The notes under the pieces: generated by a model
Seen by the model: the letters and a program-made list of their open reading frames with translations, nothing else
Databases searched by the model: none
What the model was told of the DNA's origin: nothing
Translations under genes and position numbers: made by a program
Source: Periplaneta americana
Taxonomy: Eukaryota > Arthropoda > Insecta > Blattodea > Blattidae
Reading direction: 5' to 3'
DNA length: 64,000 nt
Assembly: GCF_040183065.1 (NCBI RefSeq)
Contig: NC_091131.1
Location: forward strand, 10,820,800 to 10,884,799
Shown: piece after piece, positions 1-11,435 of the stretch
Numbering within the stretch: position 1 is the first letter of the stretch
How the letters are laid out: each line of letters begins with the position of its first letter

Positions 1-288
1 GTGTGATGAAGAGTTGTGTCAAATAGTGTGTGTGTTCTGAAATTGATCTGTGTATTGAGAATTTGATTAGGGTGTGTTTTAGTGTGTCATATTTCATATT
101 GGTCTAGTGTGTTGAGTTTTTGGTTTTTGGGTTGTATGTGTAGGATTTCCATGTCTGTATTTATGTTATTGTATGTGTGGTTAGCATTAGTTATGTGTTC
201 GGCATATGTAGATGTATTGTGTCCTCTGGTTATTGCTTTATGTGTTCTTTGTATCGAGTTTGGAATGATCTGCCTGTCTGTCCAATGT
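1..288 (-). pseudogene. Inverted fragment of Penelope-like endonuclease
   Basis: Read on the minus strand, this segment closely matches plus-strand 1088-1382: the last half of the GIY-YIG endonuclease and its 3' flank. It begins just inside the YIG half of the motif, so it is 5' truncated. A CAA codon (minus strand, 120-122) stands where the other copy has a TAA stop, so the two copies carry different lesions; a 3-base deletion further on creates a TGA here. Inverted 5'-truncated pieces joined to an element end are a known habit of Penelope-like elements. The left end runs off the window. Confidence 0.8.
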
Positions 289-403
289 AGAGATAACGCT
301 GAGATCTAGTAGTCTCTGAGGATGGTGTCAAGTAACACCGAAACAGCTGTAAGCCACACATGCTTACATAATTAACACGAGTAAGATCGCCATTTAATCA
401 ATT
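289..403 (+). repeat. Penelope-like element 3' repeat, copy 1
   Basis: About 115 bp nearly identical to 1412-1530 (both contain gatggtgtcaagta and accgaaacagctgtaag, and end in tcgccatttaatcaatta). The pair forms direct repeats either side of the endonuclease body, like the pseudo-LTRs of Penelope-like elements. Copy 1 is fused directly to the inverted endonuclease fragment to its left. Confidence 0.75.
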
Positions 404-698
404 ATTTACTTTCAATTTCATTTCAAATTTTTCACATTTATCTTTAGTTAACAATAGGTTGGAAAATATTACTTTTGCTGGCAATAAATAAAGAATTGGT
501 ATATGAAAACAATTAAATAAAAATTAAATTGCATTTTAAACTTCCAAAATCTGCATATCTATACTATCAAAGACATAAGAGATGGTTGTCCCCTATCACC
601 AATATTGTTTAACATTTATGTTAATAAAATTACTGATTAACTTTGTAGCTTCCTTACTGTGTTAATATGAGGAATTTACCTGGCTGACTAGTTTCGAA
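404..698. other. AT-rich spacer inside the Penelope-like element
   Basis: AT-rich sequence between the first 3' repeat and the endonuclease frame. Apart from the reverse transcriptase fragment at 575-640 I see nothing identifiable. The segment near 680-700 (ctggctgactagtttcgaag) may belong to the Penelope-like element itself. Confidence 0.4.
575..640 (+). pseudogene. Reverse transcriptase fragment (LINE-B type)
   Basis: A 21-codon stretch reads IRDGCPLSPILFNIYVN and then KITD before a stop. RDGCPLSP followed by LLFNIY is the conserved block after motif A in non-LTR reverse transcriptases. It matches the equivalent block of the LINE-B copy at 4081-5205 (RQECPFSPLLFNIYMN), and not Penelope reverse transcriptase as far as I can judge. 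It is a short relic. Confidence 0.6.
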
Positions 699-1411
699 GT
701 GATATTCTTCCATGTTGAATCTTTCAACATACCCATGAGCCAACAACACTACAATGAAGAAGTGAACACAATCAAATACATAGCACAAGAAAATGGTTAC
801 AACCCAAACATAATAGACAACATCATAAGGAACACAAAACAAAAACTCAACAAACACAAAAACACACAAAACACAACACAAACACAAGAACACAAGAAAT
901 ACATCACACTAACATACGAAAACAAAAACACACACAAGATCGCATCCTCATTCAGAAAACAGAAATACAACATAGCATACAGAACAGAAAACACACTACA
1001 AAGACATCTCAACACACAAACAACACAAACAAATAAATACAACCACACAGGCATATACAAACTCACATGCAATAGTTGCGACAGTTTCTACATTGGACAG
1101 ACAGGCAGATCATTCCAAACTCGATACAAAGAACACATTAAAGCAATAACCAGAGGACACAATACATCTACATATGTCGAACACATAACTAATGCTAACC
1201 ACACATACAATAACATAAATACAGACATGGAAATTCTACACATACAACTCAAAAACTAAAAACTCAACACACTAGAACAATATGAAATATACAGACACAC
1301 TAAAACACATCCTAATCAAATTCTCAACACACAGATCAATTTCAGAACACACACACCATTTGACACACCTCTTCATCACACGAACGCACACACACAACAG
1401 GCAGAGAAGTT
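699..1411 (+). pseudogene. Penelope-like element GIY-YIG endonuclease region
   Basis: The open frame 699-1259 (186 codons) carries a GIY-YIG nuclease domain in its C-terminal half: GIYKLTC at residues 118-124, a CxxC pair (C124, C127), FYIGQTGR at 130-137 and a following R-x3-H (R142, H146). In Penelope-like retroelements this nuclease follows the reverse transcriptase and nicks target DNA. Only the linker and nuclease remain; the RT is absent upstream. The Met used as start is arbitrary. The TAA at 1257-1259 looks like a C-to-T nonsense change, because the inverted copy at 1-288 has CAA there and the frame goes on coherently (LNTLEQYEIY, later FRTHTPFDTP) to about 1411. Confidence 0.8.
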
Positions 1412-1530
1412 GAGATAGCGCCGAGATCCAGAAGGCTCTGAGGATGGTGTCAAGTAGCACCGAAACAGCTGTAAGTCGCACATGCTTACATAATTAACAC
1501 GAGTAAGATCGCCATTTAATCAATTACTGA
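1412..1530 (+). repeat. Penelope-like element 3' repeat, copy 2
   Basis: Partner of 289-403 (about 115 bp, only a few differences). It directly follows the end of the endonuclease frame and marks the right boundary of the Penelope-like element. Confidence 0.75.
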
Positions 1531-2403
1531 TATTCTCCATTGTCCGAAGCCTAGTTTAATAAAATTATCTCCGAATGGAATGACAAAGAAAAGGAAATAA
1601 TAATACTCCCACAAATTGTGATATTAAATAATATTTTTTTGTTATTTTTTTTTCTGATTGTCAAATGTTGACAGCAAATCCAGAATACTAATTAATTACA
1701 ATAGTTCATACATAAATTAGAAAAAATGTCTTTAAAATATAGTTTAACAGAATGGCATCTAGTTACAGATTAAGGTCAAAATTATGCCATATAGAGGATT
1801 AGATCCAAAAAGGTCCAAGGTAGTTATAAAAAACATCAGGCAACAAAAGAAAAACAGAGAGAGAGAGAAAGAGAGAACACTATAAACCATGCTCAATAAA
1901 AAAAATACTAATATTATTATAGCTGTTTTCACACTTCTTGGAATCAGTTCCCCAACATGATTTATATGTTCTTCACCTTTAACTTTAGTATTTCTTATTT
2001 TGTCTTCCTTCTTTTCTTTCCTCTTCCTCATCTTTGGCCATTGCATATTTGGTTCCGGTTCATTTTGATGATCATTCATTTGTAAAGCGAAATATTTAAG
2101 CAATAACACCGACAATAACAGCTAATATGGCGATGAAACAAAAGAAGAAAACTCTAATGCTATCTTCATAATATTTTCTAACAAGAACCGGATAAGTTTG
2201 TGACTTGTCCGTCTTTTGATAGAAAGATGTTGGACTAATCCGCTTTTTGCAGAAACATTACATTTTCAAACACTCATTTCGATGGCACAAATCCGGTTTT
2301 TTTGTAGAAACTTGTTATGTCAGTAGATGTCGTTTGAAATGAAGTGAAGAGAACTGTACTATGCTCAAAATTTGAATTTTTGGACTTGTCCGGTTTTTGC
2401 TAT
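1531..2403. other. AT-rich DNA, no gene recognised
   Basis: Contains a GA-rich tract near 1855-1875 and three loosely spaced copies of a ccggttttt-like motif between 2190 and 2400. A minus-strand frame at 1759-2115 (118 codons) has a charged N-terminal half and a hydrophobic C-terminal half, but I see no family match and no support that it is a gene. Confidence 0.4.
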
Positions 2404-2439
2404 CAACCCTTCAATTGCAGTGAATTATAAAGATTATAC

Positions 2440-3722
2440 CAGTGGCGGCTCCTGCATATTTCTTAAGAGGAGGAAAGAAGTTAACAGCGCAAAATGACAC
2501 CTTCTTGAGAGAAACATGCTACAAATTAGCCTACATGCATACATGTAAGACCAGGTAGTGTTAGGGTTGATCTTCCCTTTTGTACAGCAATAATCTGTTT
2601 TTGTAAACTGAGTTTCCTAAATTGTCGAAAATATAATATGTTTTCACTTCCATTCATTGTTGAATAATTGCACAAATTAACAATTACAAGGAAATTCACA
2701 ACCTCGCAGCATTTTTCACGCACACTACAGCATCACACGTGTTGGTAGAGACCAGCTACTAACACGTAACCGGAACCGTTTTACGGAAATGGGAATGAGA
2801 AATAATCTGTTAGGAAAGCGAGATAACTGCACCCACCCACATGGTCTGTGTTGCCATATGTACATTTTACAAGTTCAGTATCAAATGCTTTGGAAGAATG
2901 TCAGTTCTTGTAAAGTCATACTACCATTATTGTTCAAAGCTGCCGGTGGCCGATTAATTTTTTTATGTTAAAAATAATGTAGTTTGCAGTACCTTCAATT
3001 TCAAATATATTTGAACAAAACTGACAACTTGGCTGTTGTCCTGTCTAGTAGACAATGAATGGAAGTGAATTTCAGAGAAAAAGATCTGCAATACTAACTT
3101 AGAACTACTTCCTCTTTGTTTTATATAAATCCAACTTCAACTTTCAGATATCCTCGAAAGTTTCAAACCATGAACATAGCTTATATAAAATGCAATGAAT
3201 ATATTTTGATATATAATTAAAAAAAAAGTTTATATGGTGTCTTTCATAGCTTTGCGTTAAAACTGTTTTTATTGTGTCTCCTCCTAGATGACGTGTTATA
3301 GTCTGGTTGAATGCAAGATCGCTAGATGGCAGCAGTAGCGAGCTTGCTGCACGACCAGTCTGTTTCTATTTCCCGCCCATGCGCTGATTCAGAGGAAGAT
3401 CTCCTCCCTATCCGTTCATTTACTTGCTTTAAAACTCTGCTTCTTTCTCTGGCCGCTAGTGCGCTGTTGTCTATGTGTGTTAACTGCAGTAAAGGAGGAA
3501 TGGATTGACTTTCCTCCACACAAACAATCTCGCATCCTTCTCACAGTTTTCTAGCAGCACATGAGTGCACGTAGTTTAAAACTCGATCAACAGAGGTGAA
3601 CTTAAAAATTATCGAATCTTCCTCGAAATTCAAGGCATATATTTCATTTGGTATTTACTTTCAAAAGAAGAAAAATGTGAGGAGGACGTTCCTCCCTTCC
3701 CTCCCCCGAGGAACCGCCACTG
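2440..3722. mobile_element. Non-autonomous hAT element, 1283 bp
   Basis: The ends are inverted: CAGTGGCGGCTCCT at the left and the complement of CAGTGGCGGTTCCT at the right. The flanks are an 8-bp target-site duplication with one mismatch (gattatac 2432-2439, gattacac 3723-3730). An 8-bp duplication and CAG-starting ends are hAT hallmarks. No transposase motif is visible inside; a 16-bp inverted pair (around 2646 and 3053) and a GC-richer stretch at 3300-3540 are the only internal structure. It is inserted in a minus-strand LINE, right at the catalytic YVDD codons. Confidence 0.88.
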
Positions 3723-3730
3723 GATTACAC

Positions 3731-3928
3731 TGTCATCTACATAGGGTACTGAGTCAGAGACTTTTCTGATGTAGTTGGAATGTCTGAAGTATGAATGTTC
3801 TAGAGCAGAGTCCTTAACACTGAACCTTGTGGAATGCCAGCCTCCATAGAGTGAGCGAAGGATAACACCATGCCTTCATTCATGGAAAAGAGTGATTTGT
3901 TAGATAGGAAGCTTTTTTTTAAATTTTC
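3731..3928 (-). pseudogene. LINE-F (jockey-like) reverse transcriptase fragment
   Basis: On the minus strand the sequence reads SFLSNKS, then AGIPQGSVL, then (after frameshifts) DIPTTS and YVDDSVI. These are conserved blocks of jockey/CR1-type reverse transcriptase: the PQGSVL loop and the catalytic Y-x-D-D. The frame carries stops and shifts, so it is dead. The coding trace continues for a few codons on the other side of the hAT insertion (2404-2431). The endonuclease part of probably the same element lies at 5210-5690 on the same strand, which is the right order for a minus-strand LINE. Confidence 0.7.
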
Positions 3929-3934
3929 TATGTT

Positions 3935-4080
3935 TTTAGTTAGTTATTTAACGACACTGTATCAACTACTTGGTTACTTAGTGTACGTGGGTTTGATGAT
4001 AGCAAGATGGTATTTGGTAACATGAGGCCGAGGATTCGCCATAGATTACCTGGCATTCGCCTTATGGTTGGGGAAAACCA
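3935..4080 (-). mobile_element. SINE-F 3' fragment
   Basis: Matches the 3' half of SINE-F seen at 31158, 32476 and 35206: ttatttaacgac, gtatcaactactt, then gaggccgaggattcgcc and ggttggggaaaacc. It stops before the tRNA-like head and abuts the start of the LINE-B copy, so it is truncated at its 5' end. Confidence 0.75.
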
Positions 4081-5205
4081 TTATGGTAATCCCTGTTGCT
4101 ATAATTATTATAGCCACAATGAAACTTTTGATAGAAAAACATCTTGAATTTAATATCGAAACACATATTGCATTCATTGATTTCAAGAAAACTTTTGATA
4201 AAGTAAACTGCAACAAACTGTTAGAAAAATTGACATGTGACCATATTTCACAACAAAATATTTTTAACTTATACACAGAAACAATGATTTCTGTCAAAAT
4301 TGTTGATATATTATCTAATTGGCTTGAAATTTCTTTTGGAGTTAGACAAGAATGTCCATTTTCACCTCTTTTATTCAACATTTATATGAATGGAACACTA
4401 CGTGACTTTAGGTGACATATATTTATCAACCGAAATTTATGTTCGGATACACTAATCTTCACAGATGAATTTTGGTCTTATTAGCTAGTTCTAAAGATGA
4501 CTACAACGATCAGTCTATAATTTAAAATTAATTACTGACAAATGTTACATGGAAATTTCCACTGACAAAACTAAAATAATGGCTTTCTGTGGCAAAGAAC
4601 CAGTACCAAGTAAAAATTTGTATTAATGATAAAATGTTAGAAAGAGTTACGGTAATGAATTCAATTATCTTGACTTTAAACTATCATTTTTAAGAGATTT
4701 AGATACTGTACTCCTGAAAACAATTTTAAATTTAATAAAGCCATGGACATCATTAACAGTATAATGAAATTTTCCCTAGTCCCAAAACATACCCATTGTC
4801 ATCTATACAAAACCCTAGCAAGACCAGTCCTTTGTTATGGCCGTGAAGGTTGGACTTTAAGAAAAAATGATGAAAAAATAGAATTACTGCAAGTGAAATG
4901 AAGTTCATGTGCTGAACAGCTGGCTATACCAAATGTGACCACAAAAGAAATGAAGATTTCCTGTAAGAACTTGGAAAGGAATCAGTACAGCATTATATAC
5001 ACCGATACCAAGATAATTGGCACTGTTATGTCAAGTGTACCGTAGGCTATGCCTAGAACAAGGATTCCTCGAGTATTCTTGAATACAGACCAGCAGAAGT
5101 AAGATCACTAGGACGCCCTGTGAAGAGATGGAAGGGAAATTTTGTAGACTGGAACAGTTCTTTTTAGAACTGTACCCTATTAGTAAGATGATAATGATAT
5201 GATGA
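4081..5205 (+). pseudogene. LINE-B reverse transcriptase pseudogene
   Basis: Degenerate 3' two-thirds of a non-LTR retrotransposon. An open part at 4068-4415 gives HIAFIDFKKTFDKV (motif A, catalytic D) and RQECPFSPLLFNIYMN. A broken FxDD motif lies near 4461 (TDE/DD, one inserted base). Further on come TKIMAFCGKEPVPSK, ARPVLCYG and WTLRKNDEKIELLQ, and finally YRPAEVRSLGRPVKRW near 5085-5150. Many stops and frameshifts interrupt it. A better preserved stretch of the same family is at 20742-21661. RTE-like affinity is my inference from the GRP-x2-RW tail. The 3' end is rich in gat repeats. Confidence 0.8.
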
Positions 5206-5209
5206 TTAT

Positions 5210-5690
5210 GGTCATCCTACTGCTACTGGAATTAGCTTGTGGAACTTTTTAACTTGGTCTAGGATTGATTTTTTCTGGAATTTCATATTCATAACACTAT
5301 GTATTTGTTCATTAGTTGTGTACCAGTTGATATTGTGAATTATTGAGACCCATTTTGTTTTGACTAGTAATCTGGAAAGGTTGCTATAGCTGAAGAGGCT
5401 GAAAAATAATCTATAAATGAGATAACATGGTTGTGATCTGATGGCAGCACGAAAATTGTTTCAGTATGTAGGTGTTTAATAACAGTATTAACCAGAGCAA
5501 TATCATTTTATTCTGTAACATCAGACATATTTGAAGACTGGACATAAAAAAGGCTGTAAGTGCCAAGATCTTTAAAAATTTGTTCTTCCAAGAAAAAGAA
5601 TCTACTGGTATGTCTCTGGCTCAATCCACTAAGAAAATTGACAAGTCTTATTATAATTTTATTTAGAGCCTAGCTTCTTCCATAAATGTG
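5210..5690 (-). pseudogene. LINE-F endonuclease fragment
   Basis: Minus-strand translation gives FKDLGTYSLFYVQSSNMS, NDIALVNTVI and then LPSDHNHVISF. The SDH block is the last conserved motif of the APE-type endonuclease of non-LTR retrotransposons. Stops interrupt the frame. Strand and order fit the reverse transcriptase fragment at 3731-3928, with LINE-B and a SINE now lying between them; intervening coding sequence must have been lost. Confidence 0.6.
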
Positions 5691-5904
5691 CAAAACGTAT
5701 GATATTACATTACTACTTGCACAAGAAAATTCTGTTTCCTATGGATTGTCTCTTTGGTACCATAGGAGGAGTTATGGGGGGGAGGGGCACTGACCCCCAA
5801 ACTTGTCTGAACTCTTTTTTTTTTTTCTATTAACGTTAGAAAATATTGAATTCAAAATCTCTATTTAGCTTTTGTTTATGATTAAGTTTCTGTGCTTAAA
5901 TTTA
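5691..5904. other. No gene recognised
   Basis: Short AT-rich stretch with a G-run followed by C-run (about 5765-5800) and a poly-T of 13. Nothing identifiable. Confidence 0.4.
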
Positions 5905-5908
5905 TTAA

Positions 5909-6140
5909 TTGAAGCGTCGGCTGGAACAACGTTCTAAGTTACAAAATTTTCATTCGGCATGTTTCCGTGTAATAATGTTGTATGTCATGTTACCTTGCTA
6001 TACTCCTTGGCTTGGAACTGTCCATCAATGCATACGTGAAATTTGTCCACTCAAAAGTTTGCTACCCTATAACAACAACGTTGTACGTGTACACATTTTA
6101 CCAAATGTAACTTATAACGTTGTTCCAGCCGACGCTTCAA
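5909..6140. mobile_element. 232-bp MITE with 36-bp inverted ends, TTAA site
   Basis: The ends TTGAAGCGTCGGCTGGAACA and its complement are inverted repeats, matching over about 36 bases with one mismatch. TTAA flanks both sides (5905-5908, 6141-6144). A TTAA duplication is typical of piggyBac and some other DNA transposons, but the ends lack the piggyBac CCC start, so the superfamily is open. An 85-codon frame crosses it and has no known features. Confidence 0.8.
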
Positions 6141-6144
6141 TTAA

Positions 6145-6474
6145 TGTCTTCAGATCATATGTCTAGACTGTAATAGTTATTTTAAATTTCTGAATGTATA
6201 AGAATTTCTGTACCTCATTTGAGGAATGGAAGCACTGTAATGTTTCTTTTGTAACAGCCTGTACTCATGTGTTAGAAGTCTGCAGGTGTTCAGGCCGCCA
6301 CTTGGAGAAATATGAATAACATGCTGCAGAACAATGCATAGAAAAGATAAGTGATCCTGGTATAATGTGTTAACCTAAAGATGAGATTAAATAAAATAAT
6401 TAGAGTTTACATTTCATATGATATCTTCAGAAGGTAAGCTTCATATAAAAAAGTTTCTGTTAGCACTGTTACAT
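6145..6474. other. No gene recognised
   Basis: AT-rich DNA between two MITEs; nothing identifiable. Confidence 0.4.
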
Positions 6475-6482
6475 AGTCTTAT

Positions 6483-6686
6483 CAGTGGCGTATACTGGTT
6501 AAAGGGTTTGGGCTACCGCTGACCCTTTTATTACACAAAATATATCTAACAATTACTTTAATTTTAATTACTATGGTAAAACTAATAATACAAAATTATT
6601 ACATTATGTTATATTATAAACTTTTTCTTTTGTAATTTCCTTGGGCTACCGCCGGTAGCCCCGGTAGCCCGCAGAATACGCCCTTG
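6483..6686. mobile_element. 204-bp hAT-type MITE
   Basis: The ends CAGTGGCGTATACTGG and the complement of CAAGGGCGTATTCTGC are inverted. A perfect 8-bp duplication (agtcttat, 6475-6482 and 6687-6694) flanks them. Internal gggctaccgc motifs occur inverted near both ends. There is no coding capacity. Confidence 0.9.
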
Positions 6687-6694
6687 AGTCTTAT

Positions 6695-7065
6695 TGATGC
6701 ATGCATATGTTTCTGTATGAGAGAGAAATAGAGGGAGATTGTTTTAAGTTATGCCCTATTATAATTTGTACTTGACCTACAGTTCAAGTCCTATAGCCTA
6801 CAACTCAGTCCAAAAGATTGCGGATATGGATGTAACACTATATGGTAAGAAACATGCTCCTTGAAAATACTTTTATTAAATGATCATATTCCGATATGCT
6901 GTATCACGGTCAAGCTATTATGGGGGAGGAGGTAAATGATGTCCCCCTGTAACCCCGTTAAATGGGGATTCCATGGTTTGCTTCGCCCCCCCCCCCCCTC
7001 CAAGGAAACGGTTCTCAATCCTCGTTTTATTATGCTGGCTATTATAAGCTTAAGGAATTTGAATG
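6695..7065. other. No gene recognised
   Basis: Contains a C-homopolymer of about 13 near 6985 and a G-rich patch near 6920; otherwise AT-rich and unassigned. Confidence 0.4.
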
Positions 7066-7200
7066 AGTGTTTATTTATTTATTTATTTATTTTGTGGTGT
7101 CAATAAAGACACATGTCATTACAAGTGCCAGGTCACATGAACCCTTGCTTTAAAAAGAATTGGGAAATAATTCAGCCAGAGTCCTCTACTGGAACTCAAA
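7066..7200 (-). repeat. Possible LINE 3' tail
   Basis: A (TTTA)n run at 7066-7091 is followed by ttttgtggtgtcaataaag and aagtgccaggtcacatg. Read on the minus strand this is a short hairpin-like 3' UTR ending in (AAAT)n, resembling the tails of the LINE-C copies. No coding trace is attached. Confidence 0.45.
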
Positions 7201-10197
7201 CCATTAGTAAAGTTTCTTTTCCTGCCACTAGATTGCACGAGACTGTATCTCCTGTTACATTGACTGTCTGAAAGAGCAATGTATCTTTGGTCAGCGTAAC
7301 AACATTACGAAATTCATTTTATTCTGATGATAGGCTCAAATTGTGCATCAAAAGGATGATAATTTTTACGCACTGTTAAATTATTGTAAATAATTATTTT
7401 ACTTATTTTGCACTGTATGTCACTATGATTATGTTTTTATTTAAAGTGAAGTTTTGCTCATACGTTGGTTGGCAAGACTGTCTTACGACACGAGATGTGT
7501 TTACATCTCATAGAGAAGATAATTTAGTTTTCACTGGACTGTTGTGGATATAGGAGGGAGTTAGTTACGTGTATGCTTGTTTGTTTGAAACTGTAATAAT
7601 TAATAAGGTGCTTTGTGTATTTTAAAAGTGAAATTGTGGTTTGTGAAAAACAGACTTTAAAGAGCTATTAACATTTCGTTGAGGCGTACATTAATGTAAG
7701 TAGATATTCACTTCATTGTGTAGCCAGCATTTGTGTTTTCAGTTCCTGAGTAGTGGTTGATAGATTTTTGAAAATAGTTGTGCATTATTTTGAAATTATA
7801 TAGCATTTGTGTACAAGCATCTGATGTGCATTAAACTAATTACGAAATTTTAATGAAATAGTGGAATATCATGAGATATTATGAAACTTCCGTTAATTTC
7901 TTTTATCTAGTTTGGTATTGGAGTGCCTATTGTGAGTAGCTATTTTATTTATTAAATTAGTAGGCCTGCCATTGATTAAATTTACGCGTGTGAAATTTAT
8001 TTTTCCGTAATTATTTAGACATCATTGTTCTCTATCTAATATGATATCCATATCCATAATGGAATCCATTCATATATCAACATGATTAAAAATGTTCTGC
8101 TGCGTTTCGAATCTTTATCGTTAGTTAGGTACTGAGAAAATTGTCACTTGAATTAGATATTTTCCGCCATTAATATGATATGATATCTGTAAAATAACAT
8201 AAGCTTAATTCTACTGTTTTGCTGTAGATGAAGTTTGAGGATGAAAACTTTGATACATAAGTGAAAAATATAGTCATTTTATGTGGTGGCCTACCAAATT
8301 TTTTCCTTTGTTTCAAATAAGTTAGACTGTTCTAAAGATTTATTTTTCTCATATTAGGCCTAGTTAATGGAAGTCGAATTCTTGATATTAGATTGAAATA
8401 GCCATATTAGGTTTCAAATGCAGACAAAAATAAATATCTTGTTTATATTTGATTGTACCTACCTTAGAGAAAGTACCTTTCTTATATGTACAGCAACATA
8501 ATGTTTTCATATGGTACAATGTGTTCCTAAATATCATGGTTATTATAAACCATTGTAGGCCTAATTTACTTATTTACAAAATTGTTACACTTATTGGAGT
8601 AGGCCTACATAAAATAAATGGCAGAGCAGAGTTGAATTTGGTTTTGGTGGAAACTTAATCTCTTCTGTTGTAAATAGGTATCAAGGTGTCATTTTCGCAG
8701 CTTGGTGTGTTTGATATTTATCTTTGGTGGTAGTTGTTATTTTCCGATAATTTTATGAAGCTGAAACAATAAACAATAGATTTATCAGGTTAAATATCTT
8801 ACATTCTTGCTCATTTTACTGCCATTACTGAACAGTCTAAGTAGAGATACATTTATTACCGGTAGTTTAGAATAATTTATATTTATAGTGTTTATGAAAT
8901 TCTCATATATAGGTCTTAAACAGCATTTCAATCTTTTCTCTTCACACTACTTTTTGTATATTTTCTATATCAATTTAGCTGAATTAGATTTGTGTCTATA
9001 TGGAAACGCCTTATGCAAAATAACAATTAGCCTATTTCCTGTTAAGAATCGTTAATCTTATGATTTTTACACATTTTTAAAATAAGTTTTGTGCAATTAG
9101 TGACTGATTTTTAAACAGGTACCGACACCATTCAGGAATGTCAAGAATCCGGTTTTTATTTGTTGAAAATGTGTAGGAAACATATTTGCGATATACTGTA
9201 CGTATTTAAAACTATTATTTAGCATTGTCTTTATCATTTGCTGTTAGAAAGCAATTTTTATCGGAGAAACAAAAGAGATCACTGTTTTCATGCCTTATCA
9301 AGCTGTGGGAGAGATAACGTTCCCCTTTTTTGCCATCTGTGTTCTCTCTGACCCAATGTGATATGTGAAGCTCACAGACCTCCCACGGACAAACACATGG
9401 CTTGGGACTGACAAATCATATTGCTGGAAATCTTTGTGAACTGCTTTTTCTCCTGAAAATCATTGTTTCGATATATCAATGCAGTCTTTTGTTTCTGGGA
9501 TTTTAATAACTATTATGCGGTGGGCCTATATGCATTTTGTTGTCCAGGTTTGTTTTGACCAAATGGGACTGTTTTTTTTTTAAACAAAATGTTCATTGTT
9601 AGGGACATTTCTTGATATATTGAATAATTTTACCACATTATGTAATGGCTTAAGAGTTCTGTTGTTAGTGTAAATTAATAAGTGAAGCTGTTTTTAGATG
9701 TTTTTGTTTTTTGACTAGTTTGTTTAGGCCTAGGCTACATCGTATTTCTATAATATGTTGTTTACTTACTGAACATTTAATTTATTGATGAAGTTTGGCG
9801 TTAATGCAGATGCGGGCACAGACATTTGAATAAAATACAGGACCTATGGACAGAAAATACATAGACATTTAGAAATCGTTAAAATAGGTCATACCTTTGA
9901 GACTGAAAACATAATATGGTGATTGATAGAACATTTTTGGTCAAAAGGAATAAAAATGAACCAGAATATTAACTTTAGGTTTGGGATATCAAGAAAGCAG
10001 TTCACATGGTAAATGGTTATTGATTAATACGGGTAAATTTGAAGCTGACCACGATTTTTAAAGTAGTCTTACTACCTGTACATTAAAAATATACCTTCAT
10101 TGAATAAATGAGATTAAAGAAGACAGTGTGTGACGAATAATAAATACGATCTTGTGTCTCCATAACTAAGAGAACTATAGGATTGGAGCGGAAAAAT
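7201..10197. other. 3 kb AT-rich DNA, nothing identifiable
   Basis: No frame longer than about 70 codons shows family features, and no inverted-repeat element or SINE head was found. It could be intergenic or intronic. A somewhat GC-richer patch at 9290-9440 stands out but has no recognisable content. Confidence 0.45.
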
Positions 10198-10205
10198 AAG
10201 ACGCC

Positions 10206-10386
10206 ATAGTCTAGTATATACAGTCACGAAGCTTGAGTTGTGAGGGTGCTAGGAACAAAAGACTGTGCCGGTAATATTTCGCATTGTCTGTAATGAGGCG
10301 ATATTAGCGATCCTAGTGGTCAGCAACTATCTATGGATGCATATTTACTACGTATTGAGCTTCGTGACTGTATATACTAGACTGTG
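10206..10386. mobile_element. 181-bp MITE with 8-bp duplication
   Basis: The ends carry AGTCTAGTATATACAGTCAC and, inverted, its near-perfect complement (about 27 matching bases). The flanks repeat aagacgcc (10198-10205, 10387-10394). The 8-bp duplication suggests a hAT-type non-autonomous element. Confidence 0.85.
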
Positions 10387-10394
10387 AAGACGCC

Positions 10395-11427
10395 CAGCAG
10401 ACATTTTTACATGTAACTTATTGTGCTGATCATAATTTAAATTTTAATATAGCCTGTTTTACAGTAAAAGAAACCGACAAAGAATTTAGGCATTTATGTT
10501 TAATGTATATTAAATCAGATGAAATAGCATTACCGGTAAGCGAAAATAAAAGAAAACAGTGAAGGAAATAAGCATTTGTTAAAAATATGATAAAAGTGCA
10601 TCCAACGGCATGCTATGGAAGTTTGGAGAAAGATTTATTAATTATGTAGATTAACTATTACCGGTACCTCGGTTTATATCGAGTAATAATGTATGAAAAA
10701 TAGATTTTATGTACTAATTTTTGTGTGGAACAGATTTGTTATGTCTCCGCATTTGTGTTAATACTCGTATATATTTTAACATACCCGTATGTTACAAGGA
10801 AAGGCAATTGATTTAAATTAATTTATTTTTTCTAAGTTGTGTTCGTGCAGTTGTTCCACGTTTGCAGTGCGATGTAGTTGATTGGGCGTTATTTTGCACG
10901 TTACGAGGTAGGTAAAATTAGGAGGAGGTTGGAAGGGGGCCGTTAATTTGGTTAGTGTAAGTGATCTAGGTTAGCATAGATTTGCTTATTTTATATAGAG
11001 TGCTATATATTTGAAGTTCGTATAGATAAATAAAATTATAATTATTTCAATAAATGATTTGTGTCAGAATATTGTATACTTGAAATTGTGTTGAGAGTGA
11101 AAATACACATGGTTAACCGTACCCTACTCGTATATGAATCTTTTTTATTACATAATATTTTTACTTCATTTGTTGTTGGGACATGATTACATACTGATTG
11201 AAGAATTGGGTATTAACTTAATCTTAAAATCCTTTTCCTTTGAACAATTTTCCAAAAGCGCTAACTTTCCTATGTCATAAAACCTTCAGTCAATTGAAAA
11301 TATCAATCTTTCTTATTTTTGTAGTATTTTTACCCTTCTCTTTTGTTAATTTTTTGGGTTTTCTCCCTTTTCTTCTCACATTTTTTGTATTTCTGTTAGT
11401 TTTACATTATACAGTACTTAGGCTATA
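10395..11427. other. No gene recognised
   Basis: AT-rich; the frame at 11240-11428 is a hydrophobic low-complexity stretch without support. Confidence 0.4.
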
Positions 11428-11435
11428 GAAATAGT

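Noticed and set aside
82-309. 75-codon hydrophobic frame
   Set aside because: Antisense shadow of the inverted Penelope-like endonuclease fragment.
1759-2115. 118-codon minus-strand frame with a possible membrane segment
   Set aside because: No family resemblance, low-complexity KRKEKKEDK and FFLLS-type stretches, no supporting context.
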